Notes: generated by a model not told the origin, from the sequence alone. 64,000 nucleotides of DNA from Subdoligranulum variabile (GCF_025152575.1 NZ_CP102293.1:1984001-2048000); one strand, 5' to 3'; shown: positions 53,091-62,310, numbered from the stretch's first letter. Numbers and translations are program-made.

Positions 53091-53847
53091 ATCGCTGTGG
53101 ACCCGTATCCGGCTGGTGGTGGCCGCCTGCCTGGCGCTGCCTTTTCTCTGTTTCGGTGTGTGGGACGCCGTGCTGGTGGTGACGGCTCCCTTTGCTTTGC
53201 CGGCCGGGGAGGACCTCCCGGCGGCCGGACGGCAGAACGCTACGGCCTGCCTGCTCTATGGCTGCGCCCACAGCCTGAGCCAGTCGCTCCAGGGCGATAC
53301 AAATGGCTGGACCGCCGATACCGCTGCCTCGCCGACCGGACTGCGCACCGATCTGGCCGCCCGGCTGGATGCCCTGACTGCGGGTGGGATCCTGGATGAG
53401 GTCCAGCGGCAGGCACTGCAGACCGCGCTGGACGATCCCGCCCACCTGACACTGACCCGGTACACGCTGGGCAGCAACCTGGAGCAGTGGACGCTGGAGC
53501 GAGCCCGGTCAGACCAAGACCCCAACGGCCCGGTGCGCCGCTGGCCGGGGCTGTACTTCCAGGCCATCTTCACGGCGGAGGGGGTGCCCGTCCTGCTGGA
53601 TCTGCAAAACGGCCCCGCTGCCCCGCTGCCCGCCTGGGAGGAACTGCTGACTTTCTGCGGGCTGGATGGCTTTTCGGACTGGCAGCCCCAGACACTGAAC
53701 GGGTACGCGGGCAGCCATGGCGACGCGCGCTACAGCGCCGATGCCTGCCTCTACGCCCGCCTGGACGGGGCGGCCGGACTCGGCTGGCGGATCATCAGCA
53801 TGACACCCGGGGAGATGGAAGTCTTCCAGGCCGACACCACCGGATAG
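53080..53847 (+). CDS. Membrane-anchored protein of unknown function in the two-component operon
   Basis: 255 residues from ATG at 53080 (GGGAGGAGG upstream). One N-terminal hydrophobic segment (about 9-35) acts as signal or anchor. The remainder is a soluble extracytoplasmic domain with no motif I recognise. It contains a Cys pair in ATACLLYGCAHS. The overlap with the kinase gene shows translational coupling, so it is probably an accessory of the signalling system or part of its output. Confidence 0.75.
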   Translation: MTRKSLWTRIRLVVAACLALPFLCFGVWDAVLVVTAPFALPAGEDLPAAGRQNATACLLYGCAHSLSQSLQGDTNGWTADTAASPTGLRTDLAARLDALTAGGILDEVQRQALQTALDDPAHLTLTRYTLGSNLEQWTLERARSDQDPNGPVRRWPGLYFQAIFTAEGVPVLLDLQNGPAAPLPAWEELLTFCGLDGFSDWQPQTLNGYAGSHGDARYSADACLYARLDGAAGLGWRIISMTPGEMEVFQADTTG

Positions 53848-53947
53848 TTCTTATGGCAGTCTTTTGGGGAGGGGCGGACTTGCCTTTTGCCGGAACTCCC
53901 GCTACAATGGGGAAGAGATGTATTGCTGCAGAAAAGAGGGACTGACC

Positions 53948-54448
53948 ATGACCCAAACCAAATTGCTGGACCGGATCACCGGGAAGATGATGGAATTTGA
54001 CAAGGGGGATCCCATGCGCATCCAGCATTTTCTGAAGGTGCACCGCTTTGCCCAGCTCATCGCCCGGCAGGAACAACTGGATGACCATACCCGCTTTGTG
54101 ACAGAGTGTGCGGCCATTGTCCACGACATCGGCATCCACCCGGCCGAGGCCAAATATGGCCGCTGCGACGGCAAACTGCAGGAGCAGGAAGGCCCGGCTG
54201 CGGCCCGGGCGCTGCTCCGGGAGGCGGGCCTGCCGGCGGCGGACATCGACCGCATCTGTTATCTGGTGGGGCATCACCACACCTACGAGGGCATCGACGG
54301 TATGGATTACCAGATCCTGGTGGAGGCGGATTTCCTGGTGAATTTCTACGAGGACCAGGTCCCCGCCGAGGGCATCCGCACCGCCCGGGACAAGATCTTC
54401 CGCACCGCGGCGGGCAGGGAACTCTGCACGCTGCTCTACGGGGAGTGA
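53948..54448 (+). CDS. HD-domain phosphohydrolase
   Basis: 166 residues from ATG at 53948 (AAAAGAGGGACTGACC upstream). Metal ligands are visible as His in RIQHFLKVHRFAQ, the HD pair in AAIVHDIGIHPAE and histidines in VGHHHTYEGIDG, with a late Asp in VEADFLVNF. Small HD proteins of this type hydrolyse nucleotides or other phosphate esters. The substrate is unknown. It is about 100 bases after the two-component operon and may be transcribed separately. Confidence 0.88.
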   Translation: MTQTKLLDRITGKMMEFDKGDPMRIQHFLKVHRFAQLIARQEQLDDHTRFVTECAAIVHDIGIHPAEAKYGRCDGKLQEQEGPAAARALLREAGLPAADIDRICYLVGHHHTYEGIDGMDYQILVEADFLVNFYEDQVPAEGIRTARDKIFRTAAGRELCTLLYGE

Positions 54449-54464
54449 ACCGCAGAACAAACCA

Positions 54465-54497
54465 ACAGGCCGCCGGGCATGCTGCCCGGCGGCCTGT
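54465..54497. terminator. Bidirectional terminator
   Basis: Perfect 15-bp GC stem (54465-54479 with 54483-54497) between convergent genes; the T-run is poor on the plus side. Confidence 0.8.
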
Positions 54498-54509
54498 CTT
54501 GCTGTTTTC

Positions 54510-55514
54510 TCAGAGGGTGGTATCGTCGTCCACGCCCTCGCAGGGGTAGCGGATGCCCATCTGCGCGCGCAGATCGTCCATCACCTGCATCATCCGCAGG
54601 GTGTCCCGGTGGGGCATGGAGGGGCATTCCAGCAGTCCCTTGCCCAAGGTATCGGCCATCTCCAGCACTTCGTACTCGTAGCCGGTCAGCTGGGGCGGGC
54701 AGTCCACCGACTGCAGGACATTGTGGTCGGGGTCAAAGATGCGGAACCGCTGAGGATTGTTGATGTTGGTCACCACCAGGTACCCCTTGTCGCCGAAGAT
54801 CGCCCCGTGGCGGTCGGTGTGGACGTTGGCGGCCGAGGTCAGATGGGCGGCACGGCCGTCCTTCCAGGTCAGCGTGATGCTGTCGGTCAGGTCCACGCCG
54901 GTCTCATACTTGGTGCAGAATCCCTGCACGCCGTCGGGATCGCCGAAGAACATCTCGGCAAAATTCAGGGCATAGATGCCCACATCCAGCAGCGCACCTC
55001 CCGCCAGGGCCGGGTCGATGATGCGGGGTTTGTTGAGCATGGCATAGCCCAGGTTGGCGGTCATCAGTTTGGGGGTGCCGATGACGCCGCTGTCCAGTGC
55101 CTCGGCGATCATCCGCCGCATGGGCTGGTACCGGGTCCAGATGGCCTCGGTCACCAGCACGCCCTTGGACCGGGCATAGCGGAAAACGTCCTCCGCCTGG
55201 CGGGCGTTGACCGTAAAGGGCTTTTCGCACAGCACGGCCTTGCCGTGGTCGATGCAGAGTTTGATGTGGCGGTAATGGTGGGAGTGCGGCGTGGCGATGT
55301 AGACAAAATCCACCGCCGGATCCTCCAGCATAGCCTCATAGCTGCCGTAGGCGCGGGCAACGCCCTCGGCGGCGGCAAAGGCCTGGGCCCGGCCAAGATC
55401 CCGGGCGGCCACGGCATACAGTTCCACTTCCTGGTTGCCGGACGCCTGCAGCTGCCGCAGGGTGTCGGCCATTATGCGGGCAATGGCGCCCGCTCCCAAG
55501 ATTCCCAGTTTCAT
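54510..55514 (-). CDS. Gfo/Idh/MocA-family oxidoreductase
   Basis: 334 residues from ATG at 55514 (TGAGGAGGTGCGAACC upstream). NAD(P) fold LGILGAGAIARIMADTL. The conserved EKP of the family appears as AVLCEKPFTVN, with the C-terminal domain motif GGALLDVGIYALNF. These enzymes oxidise or reduce sugars or trans-dihydrodiols with bound NAD(P). Closest in style to dihydrodiol/xylose dehydrogenase-like proteins. It appears to be a single-gene unit. Confidence 0.9.
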   Translation of the reverse strand: MKLGILGAGAIARIMADTLRQLQASGNQEVELYAVAARDLGRAQAFAAAEGVARAYGSYEAMLEDPAVDFVYIATPHSHHYRHIKLCIDHGKAVLCEKPFTVNARQAEDVFRYARSKGVLVTEAIWTRYQPMRRMIAEALDSGVIGTPKLMTANLGYAMLNKPRIIDPALAGGALLDVGIYALNFAEMFFGDPDGVQGFCTKYETGVDLTDSITLTWKDGRAAHLTSAANVHTDRHGAIFGDKGYLVVTNINNPQRFRIFDPDHNVLQSVDCPPQLTGYEYEVLEMADTLGKGLLECPSMPHRDTLRMMQVMDDLRAQMGIRYPCEGVDDDTTL

Positions 55515-55638
55515 GGTTCGCACCTCCTCAATGAATGGGCCGCCGGACAGCCTCCGTCCGGGACCGGTTCCATCATACCACGGGGGGCTGCCCCCTGGCA
55601 AGCGGCAAAATTTTGTGGGCGACGCGGCCGGGAATCTC

Positions 55639-55667
55639 TTGTAGATGGGCGTTGATGCTCGTATAAT
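55639..55667 (+). promoter_or_regulatory. Promoter of the persulfide/sulfite-type fusion gene
   Basis: TTGTAG (55639-55644), 17-base spacer, TATAAT (55662-55667), about 75 bases before the start codon. Confidence 0.75.
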
Positions 55668-55744
55668 GAAACCAGAGACACACGAAACCAAGGGGAGCGG
55701 GTCGTGCACGGCAGGACTCTTCCCCCGGAAACGGAGGTATTTGC

Positions 55745-58315
55745 ATGAAAATCATCGTCATCGGCGGCGTGGCCGCCGGCACCAAGGCGGCGGCGAAACT
55801 CAAGCGGGAACAGCCAGACGCCGAAGTGGTGCTCTACAGCAAGGGCGCGGACATCTCCTACGCGGGCTGCGGCCTGCCCTACTATGTGGGCGGCAGCATC
55901 CCCACCCGGGAGGACCTCATCGTCAACACGCCCCAGAAGTACGCGGGCCTGACCCGGGTGGAGGTCCACACCGGGCAGGAGGCCACCGCCCTGGACGCCG
56001 CAGGCAAGACTGTGACGCTGCGGGATGTGGCCACCGGCGCCCAGCAGACCCAGGGCTACGACAAGCTGATCCTGGCCGTGGGAGCCGAACCCTTTGTGCC
56101 CGATGTGCCGGGCACCGCGCTGCCGGGGGTTTTCCGGATGCGTACCCCCGACGATGCCATCGCCGTGCGGGATTGGGTCAAGCAGAACCAGTCCCGCCGC
56201 GCCGTGGTGGTGGGCGGCGGTTTTATCGGCCTGGAAGTGGCCGAGAATCTCATGGCCCAGGGCCTCTCGGTGACCGTGGTGGATATGGCGCCGCAGCTCA
56301 TGCCCAACATCTTTGATCCCGAGATGGCCGGTTACGTCAAGCGGAAACTCCAGGCCAAGGGCGTGCGGGTGCTCACCGGCACGGCTTTTAAAGGCGTCAA
56401 CGGCACCGACAAGGCCGAGGGCATCGCCACCGACGCCGGCAGCATCCCGGCGGACCTGGTGGTGCTGGCCATCGGCATCCGTCCGGCCACCGCTTTCCTG
56501 CAGGGCAGCGGTCTGGAGATGTTCAAGGGCACCATCCTGGTGGACAACAAACAGGCCACCAACCTGCCCGACGTCTACGCTGTGGGCGACTGCGCTATGG
56601 TCCACAATGCCCTCACCGGCAAACCCCAGTGGTCCGCCATGGGTTCCACCGCCAACATCACCGGCCGCTGCCTGGCCCGCAACCTGTCGGGGCACGAGGC
56701 ACTCTACGGCGGCTGCCTGGGTACCGGCGTGGTCAAGCTGCTGGATACCCTCAACGCCGGCCGCACCGGTCTCACCGAGGCCCAGGCCCGGGACGCCGGG
56801 TTTGACCCGGTGAGCGTGGTCTGCGTCACCGACGACAAGGCCCACTACTATCCCGGCGCCGATATGTTCATCACCAAGCTCATCGCCGACAAGGCCACCC
56901 ACAAGCTGCTGGGCATCCAGGTGCTGGGCGCCGGGGCGGTGGACAAGATGGTGGACATCGCCGTCACCGGCATCGCCATGGGCGCCACCCTGGAGAACTT
57001 CGATACCCTGGACTTCGCCTACGCGCCGCCCTTCTCCACGGCCATCCATCCCTTTGTCCAGGCCTGTTACATTCTGGAAAACAAGCTGGCGGGCATTTTT
57101 GAAACCTTCACCCCCGCGGAATACGCCGCCGGTGCCGCCGCGGATTACCAGGTCATCGACGTGCTGCCCCAGGCGTCCATCCCGGGGGCCAAGTGGGTCA
57201 ACCTGGGCACGGTCACCGGCCCCATCGAAGGGCTGGCCAAGGACGCCAAGCTGCTGCTGGTCTGCGCCCGGGGCAAGCGGGGCTACTTCCTGCAGAACCG
57301 GCTCAAGGCCTTCGGCTACACCAACACCCGGGTGCTGGAGGGCGGCATGACCTTCAACCAGGTGAAGGTGGCCTTCAAGGGCACCATCCCGCCGGAGGAA
57401 ATCAAGCGGGTCAAGGGGCTGGGCTGCCTGCAGGACAAGCGGTATCCCGACCGGTTCAACATCCGGGTCATCACCCGCAACGGCAAGATCACGGCGGAGG
57501 AGCAGCGGGTCATCGCCGAGGCCGCCGAAAAGTTCGGCTCCGGGGAAGTCACCATGACCACCCGCCTGACGCTGGAGATCCAGTGCGTACCGTATGACAA
57601 ACTGGACGAACTGCGGGCCTTCCTGGCGGATGCCGGGCTGCAGACCGGCGGCACCGGTTCGCTGGTGCGGCCCATCGTCTCCTGCAAGGGAACCACCTGC
57701 CAGTACGGCCTGCTGGATTCCTTCGGCCTGAGCGAGAAACTCCACGAGCGGTTCTACCTGGGCTACCACAGCGTCACGCTGCCCCACAAGTTCAAAATTG
57801 CGGTGGGCGGCTGCCCCAACAACTGTGTCAAGCCCGACCTGAATGACCTGGGCATCGTGGGCCAGCGGGTGCCTATGATCGACCCCGCCAAGTGCCGCGG
57901 CTGCAAGGTCTGCCAGGTGGAGGCCAACTGCCCCATCCATGTGGCCAAGCTGGAGAACGGTGTGCTGCACATTGATCCCGAAGCCTGCAACCACTGCGGC
58001 CGCTGCAAGGGCAAGTGCCCCTTCGGCGTTACCGAGGAATTCACCGACGGTTACAAGATCTATCTTGGCGGCCGGTGGGGCAAGCGGATCGCCCACGGCC
58101 ACCCCATGGACAAGATCTTCACCTCGGAGGAGGAAGTGCTGGACATCGTGGAGCGCGCCATCCTCTTCTTCCGGGATGAGGGCATCACCGGCGAGCGGTT
58201 CGCCGACACCATCGACCGCCTGGGCTTTGACTACGTCCAGAACAAGCTGCTGACCGCGCCCGTGGACAAGGACGCTGTCCTGCAGAAGAAAGTTACCGGC
58301 GGCGCCACCTGCTGA
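55745..58315 (+). CDS. Fusion: CoA-disulfide reductase-like + rhodanese + sulfite/nitrite reductase-like with two ferredoxin clusters
   Basis: 856 residues, ATG at 55745 with CGGAGG upstream. Residues 1-450 are a CoA-disulfide reductase-type flavoprotein: FAD fold VIGGVAAGTKAAAKL, redox Cys42 in SYAGCGLPYYVGG, NAD site VVVGGGFIGLEVAENL. About 460-545 is a rhodanese domain whose loop VCARGKRGY keeps a Cys. About 570-700 is a siroheme-reductase-like unit with CKGTTC and GGCPNNCVKP, the spacing that ligates siroheme and 4Fe-4S. Then come two 4Fe-4S motifs (CRGCKVC...CP and CNHCGRC...CP). The whole could pass electrons from NADH to a sulfur or nitrogen oxyanion or persulfide. Confidence 0.88.
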   Translation: MKIIVIGGVAAGTKAAAKLKREQPDAEVVLYSKGADISYAGCGLPYYVGGSIPTREDLIVNTPQKYAGLTRVEVHTGQEATALDAAGKTVTLRDVATGAQQTQGYDKLILAVGAEPFVPDVPGTALPGVFRMRTPDDAIAVRDWVKQNQSRRAVVVGGGFIGLEVAENLMAQGLSVTVVDMAPQLMPNIFDPEMAGYVKRKLQAKGVRVLTGTAFKGVNGTDKAEGIATDAGSIPADLVVLAIGIRPATAFLQGSGLEMFKGTILVDNKQATNLPDVYAVGDCAMVHNALTGKPQWSAMGSTANITGRCLARNLSGHEALYGGCLGTGVVKLLDTLNAGRTGLTEAQARDAGFDPVSVVCVTDDKAHYYPGADMFITKLIADKATHKLLGIQVLGAGAVDKMVDIAVTGIAMGATLENFDTLDFAYAPPFSTAIHPFVQACYILENKLAGIFETFTPAEYAAGAAADYQVIDVLPQASIPGAKWVNLGTVTGPIEGLAKDAKLLLVCARGKRGYFLQNRLKAFGYTNTRVLEGGMTFNQVKVAFKGTIPPEEIKRVKGLGCLQDKRYPDRFNIRVITRNGKITAEEQRVIAEAAEKFGSGEVTMTTRLTLEIQCVPYDKLDELRAFLADAGLQTGGTGSLVRPIVSCKGTTCQYGLLDSFGLSEKLHERFYLGYHSVTLPHKFKIAVGGCPNNCVKPDLNDLGIVGQRVPMIDPAKCRGCKVCQVEANCPIHVAKLENGVLHIDPEACNHCGRCKGKCPFGVTEEFTDGYKIYLGGRWGKRIAHGHPMDKIFTSEEEVLDIVERAILFFRDEGITGERFADTIDRLGFDYVQNKLLTAPVDKDAVLQKKVTGGATC

Positions 58316-58331
58316 TCCGCCCCGGCATCGG

Positions 58332-58365
58332 AAAAGGGTCCTGACCGTAAGGTCAGGACCCTTTT
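58332..58365. terminator. Bidirectional terminator
   Basis: Perfect 15-bp stem (58332-58346 with 58351-58365) with a GTAA loop and A/T runs on both sides. Confidence 0.92.
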
Positions 58366-58379
58366 TCTGTGGGGAGAAA

Positions 58380-59327
58380 TCAAAGATGTTTGGCAAGGAA
58401 GTCCAGGGCGATCTGCTGGCTCATGGGGGCGAAGAATTCCGGCGTGCCGTGGCCTGCGCCCTGGAGCAGATAGAGGTCGGCCACATTGTGGGGACCGGCA
58501 GCCAGGATCTTTTCATAGAATTCTTCGCTCTGGGAGCAGGGAACAGCGGGGTCGGCGTTGCCGTGCATGATCAGGAAGGGCGGCATTCCGTCGTGGACCT
58601 GCAGGGCGGGGCTGGCCTCGGCGGCGCGGCGGAGCAGTTCCTCCCCGCTGCCGCCCAGGTAGGCACCGGCGTGGGTCTGTTCCACACAGGTCCAGCGGCT
58701 GGTATCGGCGGTGCCGTTGGCGTAGGCTTCCATGTCCATCCCCACGCTCTTTTTCAGGTCCACGGGGCCGAACATATCAAAGACCAGCTGCACATCGGAG
58801 GAATATTCCTTCCACTCTTCCGACAGATATTTGCCGTCGTTGAGTCCCAGCATCGAGACGATCTGCCCGCCGGCGCTGCGGCCCATGACGCCGATGCGGT
58901 CGGGGTCCACCCCGTACCGGCCGGCCTGGGCGCGGACAAACCGCACGGCGGCCTTGGCGTCGATGATCTGGGCAGGGAAGTGGGCCTGGGCGCTGGTGCG
59001 GAAGTCGGCACAGAATACGGCATAGCCATGCTCTGCCAGAAAGACCAGGTCCCCGATCTGACTGTTCTTGTCGATGCCCCGCCAGCCGTTGCCGTTGAAC
59101 CAGATCATGGCCGGGCGCAGGCCGTGGCGGGCACCGGCGTCGGCGGGAATCTCCTCGGGGATGCTGCGGCCCAGGGCGCGCTGCAGCTGGGGACGGTCCA
59201 TCTGGCACAGCAGGGACATCTCCAGGGTGACCGGGTTGCCCGCCAGGTCGGTGGTGTGGGAAAAGACCAGGTGGTCAAAGAAAAAGACGGTGGGGCGGCC
59301 GGTGCCAGGATCAATGGTTCGTTTCAT
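58380..59327 (-). CDS. Alpha/beta-hydrolase (BD-FAE/acetyl esterase-like)
   Basis: 315 residues, ATG at 59327 with AAGGAGGAACC upstream. Oxyanion region PAMIWFNGNGWRG, nucleophile Ser in GVMGRSAGGQIVSML, acid Asp in IMHGNADPAVP and His in LLQGAGHGTPEF. No signal peptide. The family cleaves ester groups of sugars or small acyl esters. It is a single-gene unit with a probable minus-strand -10 (TATAAT) at about 59366-59371. Confidence 0.85.
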   Translation of the reverse strand: MKRTIDPGTGRPTVFFFDHLVFSHTTDLAGNPVTLEMSLLCQMDRPQLQRALGRSIPEEIPADAGARHGLRPAMIWFNGNGWRGIDKNSQIGDLVFLAEHGYAVFCADFRTSAQAHFPAQIIDAKAAVRFVRAQAGRYGVDPDRIGVMGRSAGGQIVSMLGLNDGKYLSEEWKEYSSDVQLVFDMFGPVDLKKSVGMDMEAYANGTADTSRWTCVEQTHAGAYLGGSGEELLRRAAEASPALQVHDGMPPFLIMHGNADPAVPCSQSEEFYEKILAAGPHNVADLYLLQGAGHGTPEFFAPMSQQIALDFLAKHL

Positions 59328-59601
59328 GGGGCGGTTCCTCCTTGGTTACAGAATGTTTTTCCTTATTATATAGGGCGCGGCGGGCGCCCGCCAAGAGCCA
59401 ACCTGCCCAAAAAAGGAGGCGCCGGTTGTTATGCCCGAAGAAATTGCAGTTTTTGCAATCGGCAGGGTTCAGAGCTGCAATCTTCCTTTCGGATGCAAGG
59501 AATGAAATGCATTTCACTGTAAGGAAACGTTTTGATTTCATATTTTGAAAGACCGGCTTTTTTGTCGAAAAAGGGCGGTGGGTTTTCTCTTTTTTGCGAA
59601 T
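59328..59601. other. Intergenic region with palindrome upstream of the SLC13 gene
   Basis: No ORF supported. Contains the perfect 14-base palindrome TGAAATGCATTTCA (59503-59516) and two TGCAATC direct repeats (about 59450 and 59477). It is markedly AT-rich compared with the flanks. These may be operator sites for the transporter/sugar-acid genes. Confidence 0.45.
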
Positions 59602-59630
59602 TGTGGAAAGCAGACCCGTAGCGTATGATA
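59602..59630 (+). promoter_or_regulatory. Probable promoter of the SLC13/UxuA-like operon
   Basis: TTGTGG (59602-59607), 17-base spacer, TATGAT (59625-59630). Confidence 0.55.
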
Positions 59631-59695
59631 GACACAAACAAAAGGGTGTGCGCACGCCAAGACTTTGTTGTACGTAAAAAACAGGAGGAAACATC

Positions 59696-60976
59696 ATGCA
59701 ATTGTACATCGTCCTTGCGATCCTGGCGTTCATGATCATCAGTTTCGTCGTCCATAAATTCCCCTTCGGCGTGACCGCTATGATCTGCTGCGTGCTGCTG
59801 GTCGTTACCGGCTTCTACACCCCGGCCCAGGCCTTCTCAGGCTTTGCCAACCAGAACATCATCCTGCTGGCACCCATGTTCGCATTGAGTGCCGCCTTCG
59901 GCAAGACCAGCCTGCTGAAGAAGATTCAGAACCAGATGGTCATCCTGAAAGGCAAGCGCGGCTACCTGCTGCTGGCCGCCATGTTCGCCTTCATCGCGGT
60001 GCTGGCCGCCTTCATTCCCACCACCGCCATGATGACCATCACCCTGATGTTCATCATCGCCCTGGGCAACACCGGCGACATCACCCCCACCACCATCACC
60101 ATCCCCGCCCTGAGCATCCTCAGCGTCTGGTGCGCGGTGCTCCCCGTGGGTCTGGGCTCCACCGTCTTTGCCCAGAACAACGTCCTCTATGAGGGCATCG
60201 TCACCAATGAAAACCAGCTCCTCCAGTTCCTGGACTACGCCAAGGTGGCGGTGGTCCCCAGCATCATCTGCACAATTTATGCGGTCTTTGCCTACAAGCT
60301 GATGCCCACCAAGTCCAACTACAACATCGGCGACGTCCACGAATCCAAGGAGCAGGCGGCCATCTCCAAGCGGGATGAGAACATCATCTACGTGGTCTTC
60401 GTCCTCGTCATGCTTTCCCTGTTCTTCGGCACTCAGCTGGGCAACATCATGTATGTCACGCCCGCCATCGGCGTCATCGTCCTGCTCATCACCAAGGCCA
60501 TGAGCGTCAAAGAGACCGTCGGCGCCCTGACCCAGGATGCCATCTGGATGGCCGCCGGCGTGCTGGTCATGGCCAACGCTCTGGGCGATTCCGGTGCCGG
60601 TGAAGTCATCGGCAACTTCATCCTCACCATCCTGGGCGGCAACCCCAGCGGCATGATGGTCCTCTTCGTCTTCGCTGTGGTGACCACCGTCATGACCACC
60701 TTCATGTCCAACGCCGCCACCCGCAACGTGCTGATCCCCATCGCTGCCTCCACCTGCCTGGCTGCCGGCTGGGATCCCCGCGGCGTCGTCTGCATCGTCT
60801 TCTTCTGCTCCAACATCGCCATTGCCTTCCCCTCCGGCTCTCCCGCCTGCGGCATTGCCTACGGCGTGGGCGGCTACAAGATCCCCCAGACCCTCAAGTA
60901 CACGCTGCCGTTCATGGCAATCGCCATCGTTGCGGTGGTGCTGACCGCCAACATCGCCTTCCCGATCTACGGCTGA
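59696..60976 (+). CDS. SLC13/DASS-type anion (carboxylate) transporter
   Basis: 426 residues, ATG at 59696 with CAGGAGGAAACATC upstream. About eleven membrane segments. The IPTTAMMTITLM and FMSNAATRNVLIPIA motifs are the two repeated substrate/sodium loops (SNT-like) of the DASS family, which imports di- and tricarboxylates or sulfate. Followed 56 bases later by a UxuA-like gene, so a sugar acid or dicarboxylate (for example a hexarate) is the likely substrate. Confidence 0.88.
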   Translation: MQLYIVLAILAFMIISFVVHKFPFGVTAMICCVLLVVTGFYTPAQAFSGFANQNIILLAPMFALSAAFGKTSLLKKIQNQMVILKGKRGYLLLAAMFAFIAVLAAFIPTTAMMTITLMFIIALGNTGDITPTTITIPALSILSVWCAVLPVGLGSTVFAQNNVLYEGIVTNENQLLQFLDYAKVAVVPSIICTIYAVFAYKLMPTKSNYNIGDVHESKEQAAISKRDENIIYVVFVLVMLSLFFGTQLGNIMYVTPAIGVIVLLITKAMSVKETVGALTQDAIWMAAGVLVMANALGDSGAGEVIGNFILTILGGNPSGMMVLFVFAVVTTVMTTFMSNAATRNVLIPIAASTCLAAGWDPRGVVCIVFFCSNIAIAFPSGSPACGIAYGVGGYKIPQTLKYTLPFMAIAIVAVVLTANIAFPIYG

Positions 60977-61032
60977 CAACCCGGCCCCGGGCCGCTGCCT
61001 GAGCCCGCCGCCATCATAAGGAGAAAACGACT

Positions 61033-62007
61033 ATGTCTATGCGTCCTCAGATCCCCGTCCGCACCGTCGAAAGTGACCAGGCCCTTTCCTTCATCCGTCA
61101 GATGGGTGTGGAAAACGTCAGCCTCTTCCTGACGCCGGACGAACTCACCTATGACTGCATCGCTGCCCAGCAGGAACGCCTGGCAGGCTTCGGCCTGACG
61201 GTCTCCGACGCGGCCTGCAACGAACTGCAGAAAAACAAGAGCATCCATCTGAACCTCGCCGACCGCGACGAGCAGATCGAGCGCTTCAACAACATGCTGC
61301 GGGTCATGGGCAAGGCCAAGGTGCCGTTCACCTCGGTAGCCTGGCAGCCCAACGGCATCCTGCGCACCGACCACCGGGTAGGCCAGCACACCCGCGGCGG
61401 TATCTCGGCTTTCTGCGACCAGAACGAGATCATGGCCCGCCCCAACGCCGAGGACCGCGCCTACACCGACCAGGAGATCTGGGACAACTTCCAGTATTTC
61501 CTCGACAAGGTCATCCCCGTGGCCGAGGAGACCGGCGTACGGATGGCGCTGCATCCCAACGACCCGCCGCTGGCCTGCATGGCGGGCATCCCCAGCCTGA
61601 TCTACAACACCGAGTGCTACCGCAAGGCCTTCGCCATGGCCCATGGCAGCAAGGCGCTGGGCATGAAGCTCTGCGTGGGCTGCTGGCTGGAGGGCGGCGA
61701 CGATTTCGGCGATCTGATGTCCGATATCAAGGAATTCTGCGCCGACGACCGCATCCTCTGCGTCCACTTCCGCAATGTGGACAGCACCCTGCCGGTCTTT
61801 GAGGAGACCCTGCCCGAGGATGGCTACGCCGACATGTATGCCATCATGAAGCAGCTGGTGGCCTGCGACTGCAACGCGGTCATCTCCATCGACCACGGCT
61901 TCAAGCCCATGGAGGGCTTCGGCGGCATGCCGGGTTCCTTCTGCTATCCCACCGGCTTCATGAAGGGCCTGATGTGGGCGGCGGAGAAAGAGCTGGGCAA
62001 GCGGTAA
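61033..62007 (+). CDS. Mannonate dehydratase (UxuA)-like protein
   Basis: 324 residues, ATG at 61033 with AAGGAGAAAACGACT upstream. It is a TIM-barrel of the xylose-isomerase-like fold with UxuA marks: GVRMALHPNDPPL, LCVGCWLEGGDDF, VHFRNVDST and a C-terminal SIDHGFKP. UxuA turns D-mannonate into 2-keto-3-deoxygluconate. This copy is a little shorter than typical (about 350-390 residues), so a related sugar acid is possible. It is in an operon with the SLC13 transporter. Confidence 0.8.
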   Translation: MSMRPQIPVRTVESDQALSFIRQMGVENVSLFLTPDELTYDCIAAQQERLAGFGLTVSDAACNELQKNKSIHLNLADRDEQIERFNNMLRVMGKAKVPFTSVAWQPNGILRTDHRVGQHTRGGISAFCDQNEIMARPNAEDRAYTDQEIWDNFQYFLDKVIPVAEETGVRMALHPNDPPLACMAGIPSLIYNTECYRKAFAMAHGSKALGMKLCVGCWLEGGDDFGDLMSDIKEFCADDRILCVHFRNVDSTLPVFEETLPEDGYADMYAIMKQLVACDCNAVISIDHGFKPMEGFGGMPGSFCYPTGFMKGLMWAAEKELGKR

Positions 62008-62049
62008 GTTTCATTACGGCATTTGTCCCGTCCCCTGTACGGGTATAAG

Positions 62050-62083
62050 CGCCGGGCTCCTGCCTACAGGGGCCCGGCGTTTG
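62050..62083 (+). terminator. Terminator after the UxuA-like gene
   Basis: 13-bp GC stem (62050-62062 with 62067-62079, one G-U) with a 4-base loop and a short T-run. Confidence 0.8.
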
Positions 62084-62201
62084 TGTGTAACGGGTCAAAA
62101 AAATGAAACCCGCCTTACATTTGTTTTCAAAGCTTGTTTCAAAAGCTGAAAAACTGGCAGAGACACCACCTTTTGGGGCGTTGCTTTGTGGGGTTTGCCA
62201 A

Positions 62202-62288
62202 TTGCCGCTGCGGCCTGGTTTGTGTACACTAAAAGCAAAGCTGCAGCAGAAAAAGTTGTCACGCAGCGGCGCGGAACCGCTGTTTTTT
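62202..62288 (+). promoter_or_regulatory. Promoter and possible attenuator of the garR-like operon
   Basis: TTGCCG (62202-62207), 17-base spacer, TACACT (62225-62230). In the short leader, CAGCGG (62264-62269) pairs with CCGCTG (62277-62282), directly followed by T6 (62283-62288) and then the ribosome binding site: a small terminator-like hairpin. Confidence 0.6.
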
Positions 62289-62310
62289 CACAGGAAAGGA
62301 TGGATTGTAT

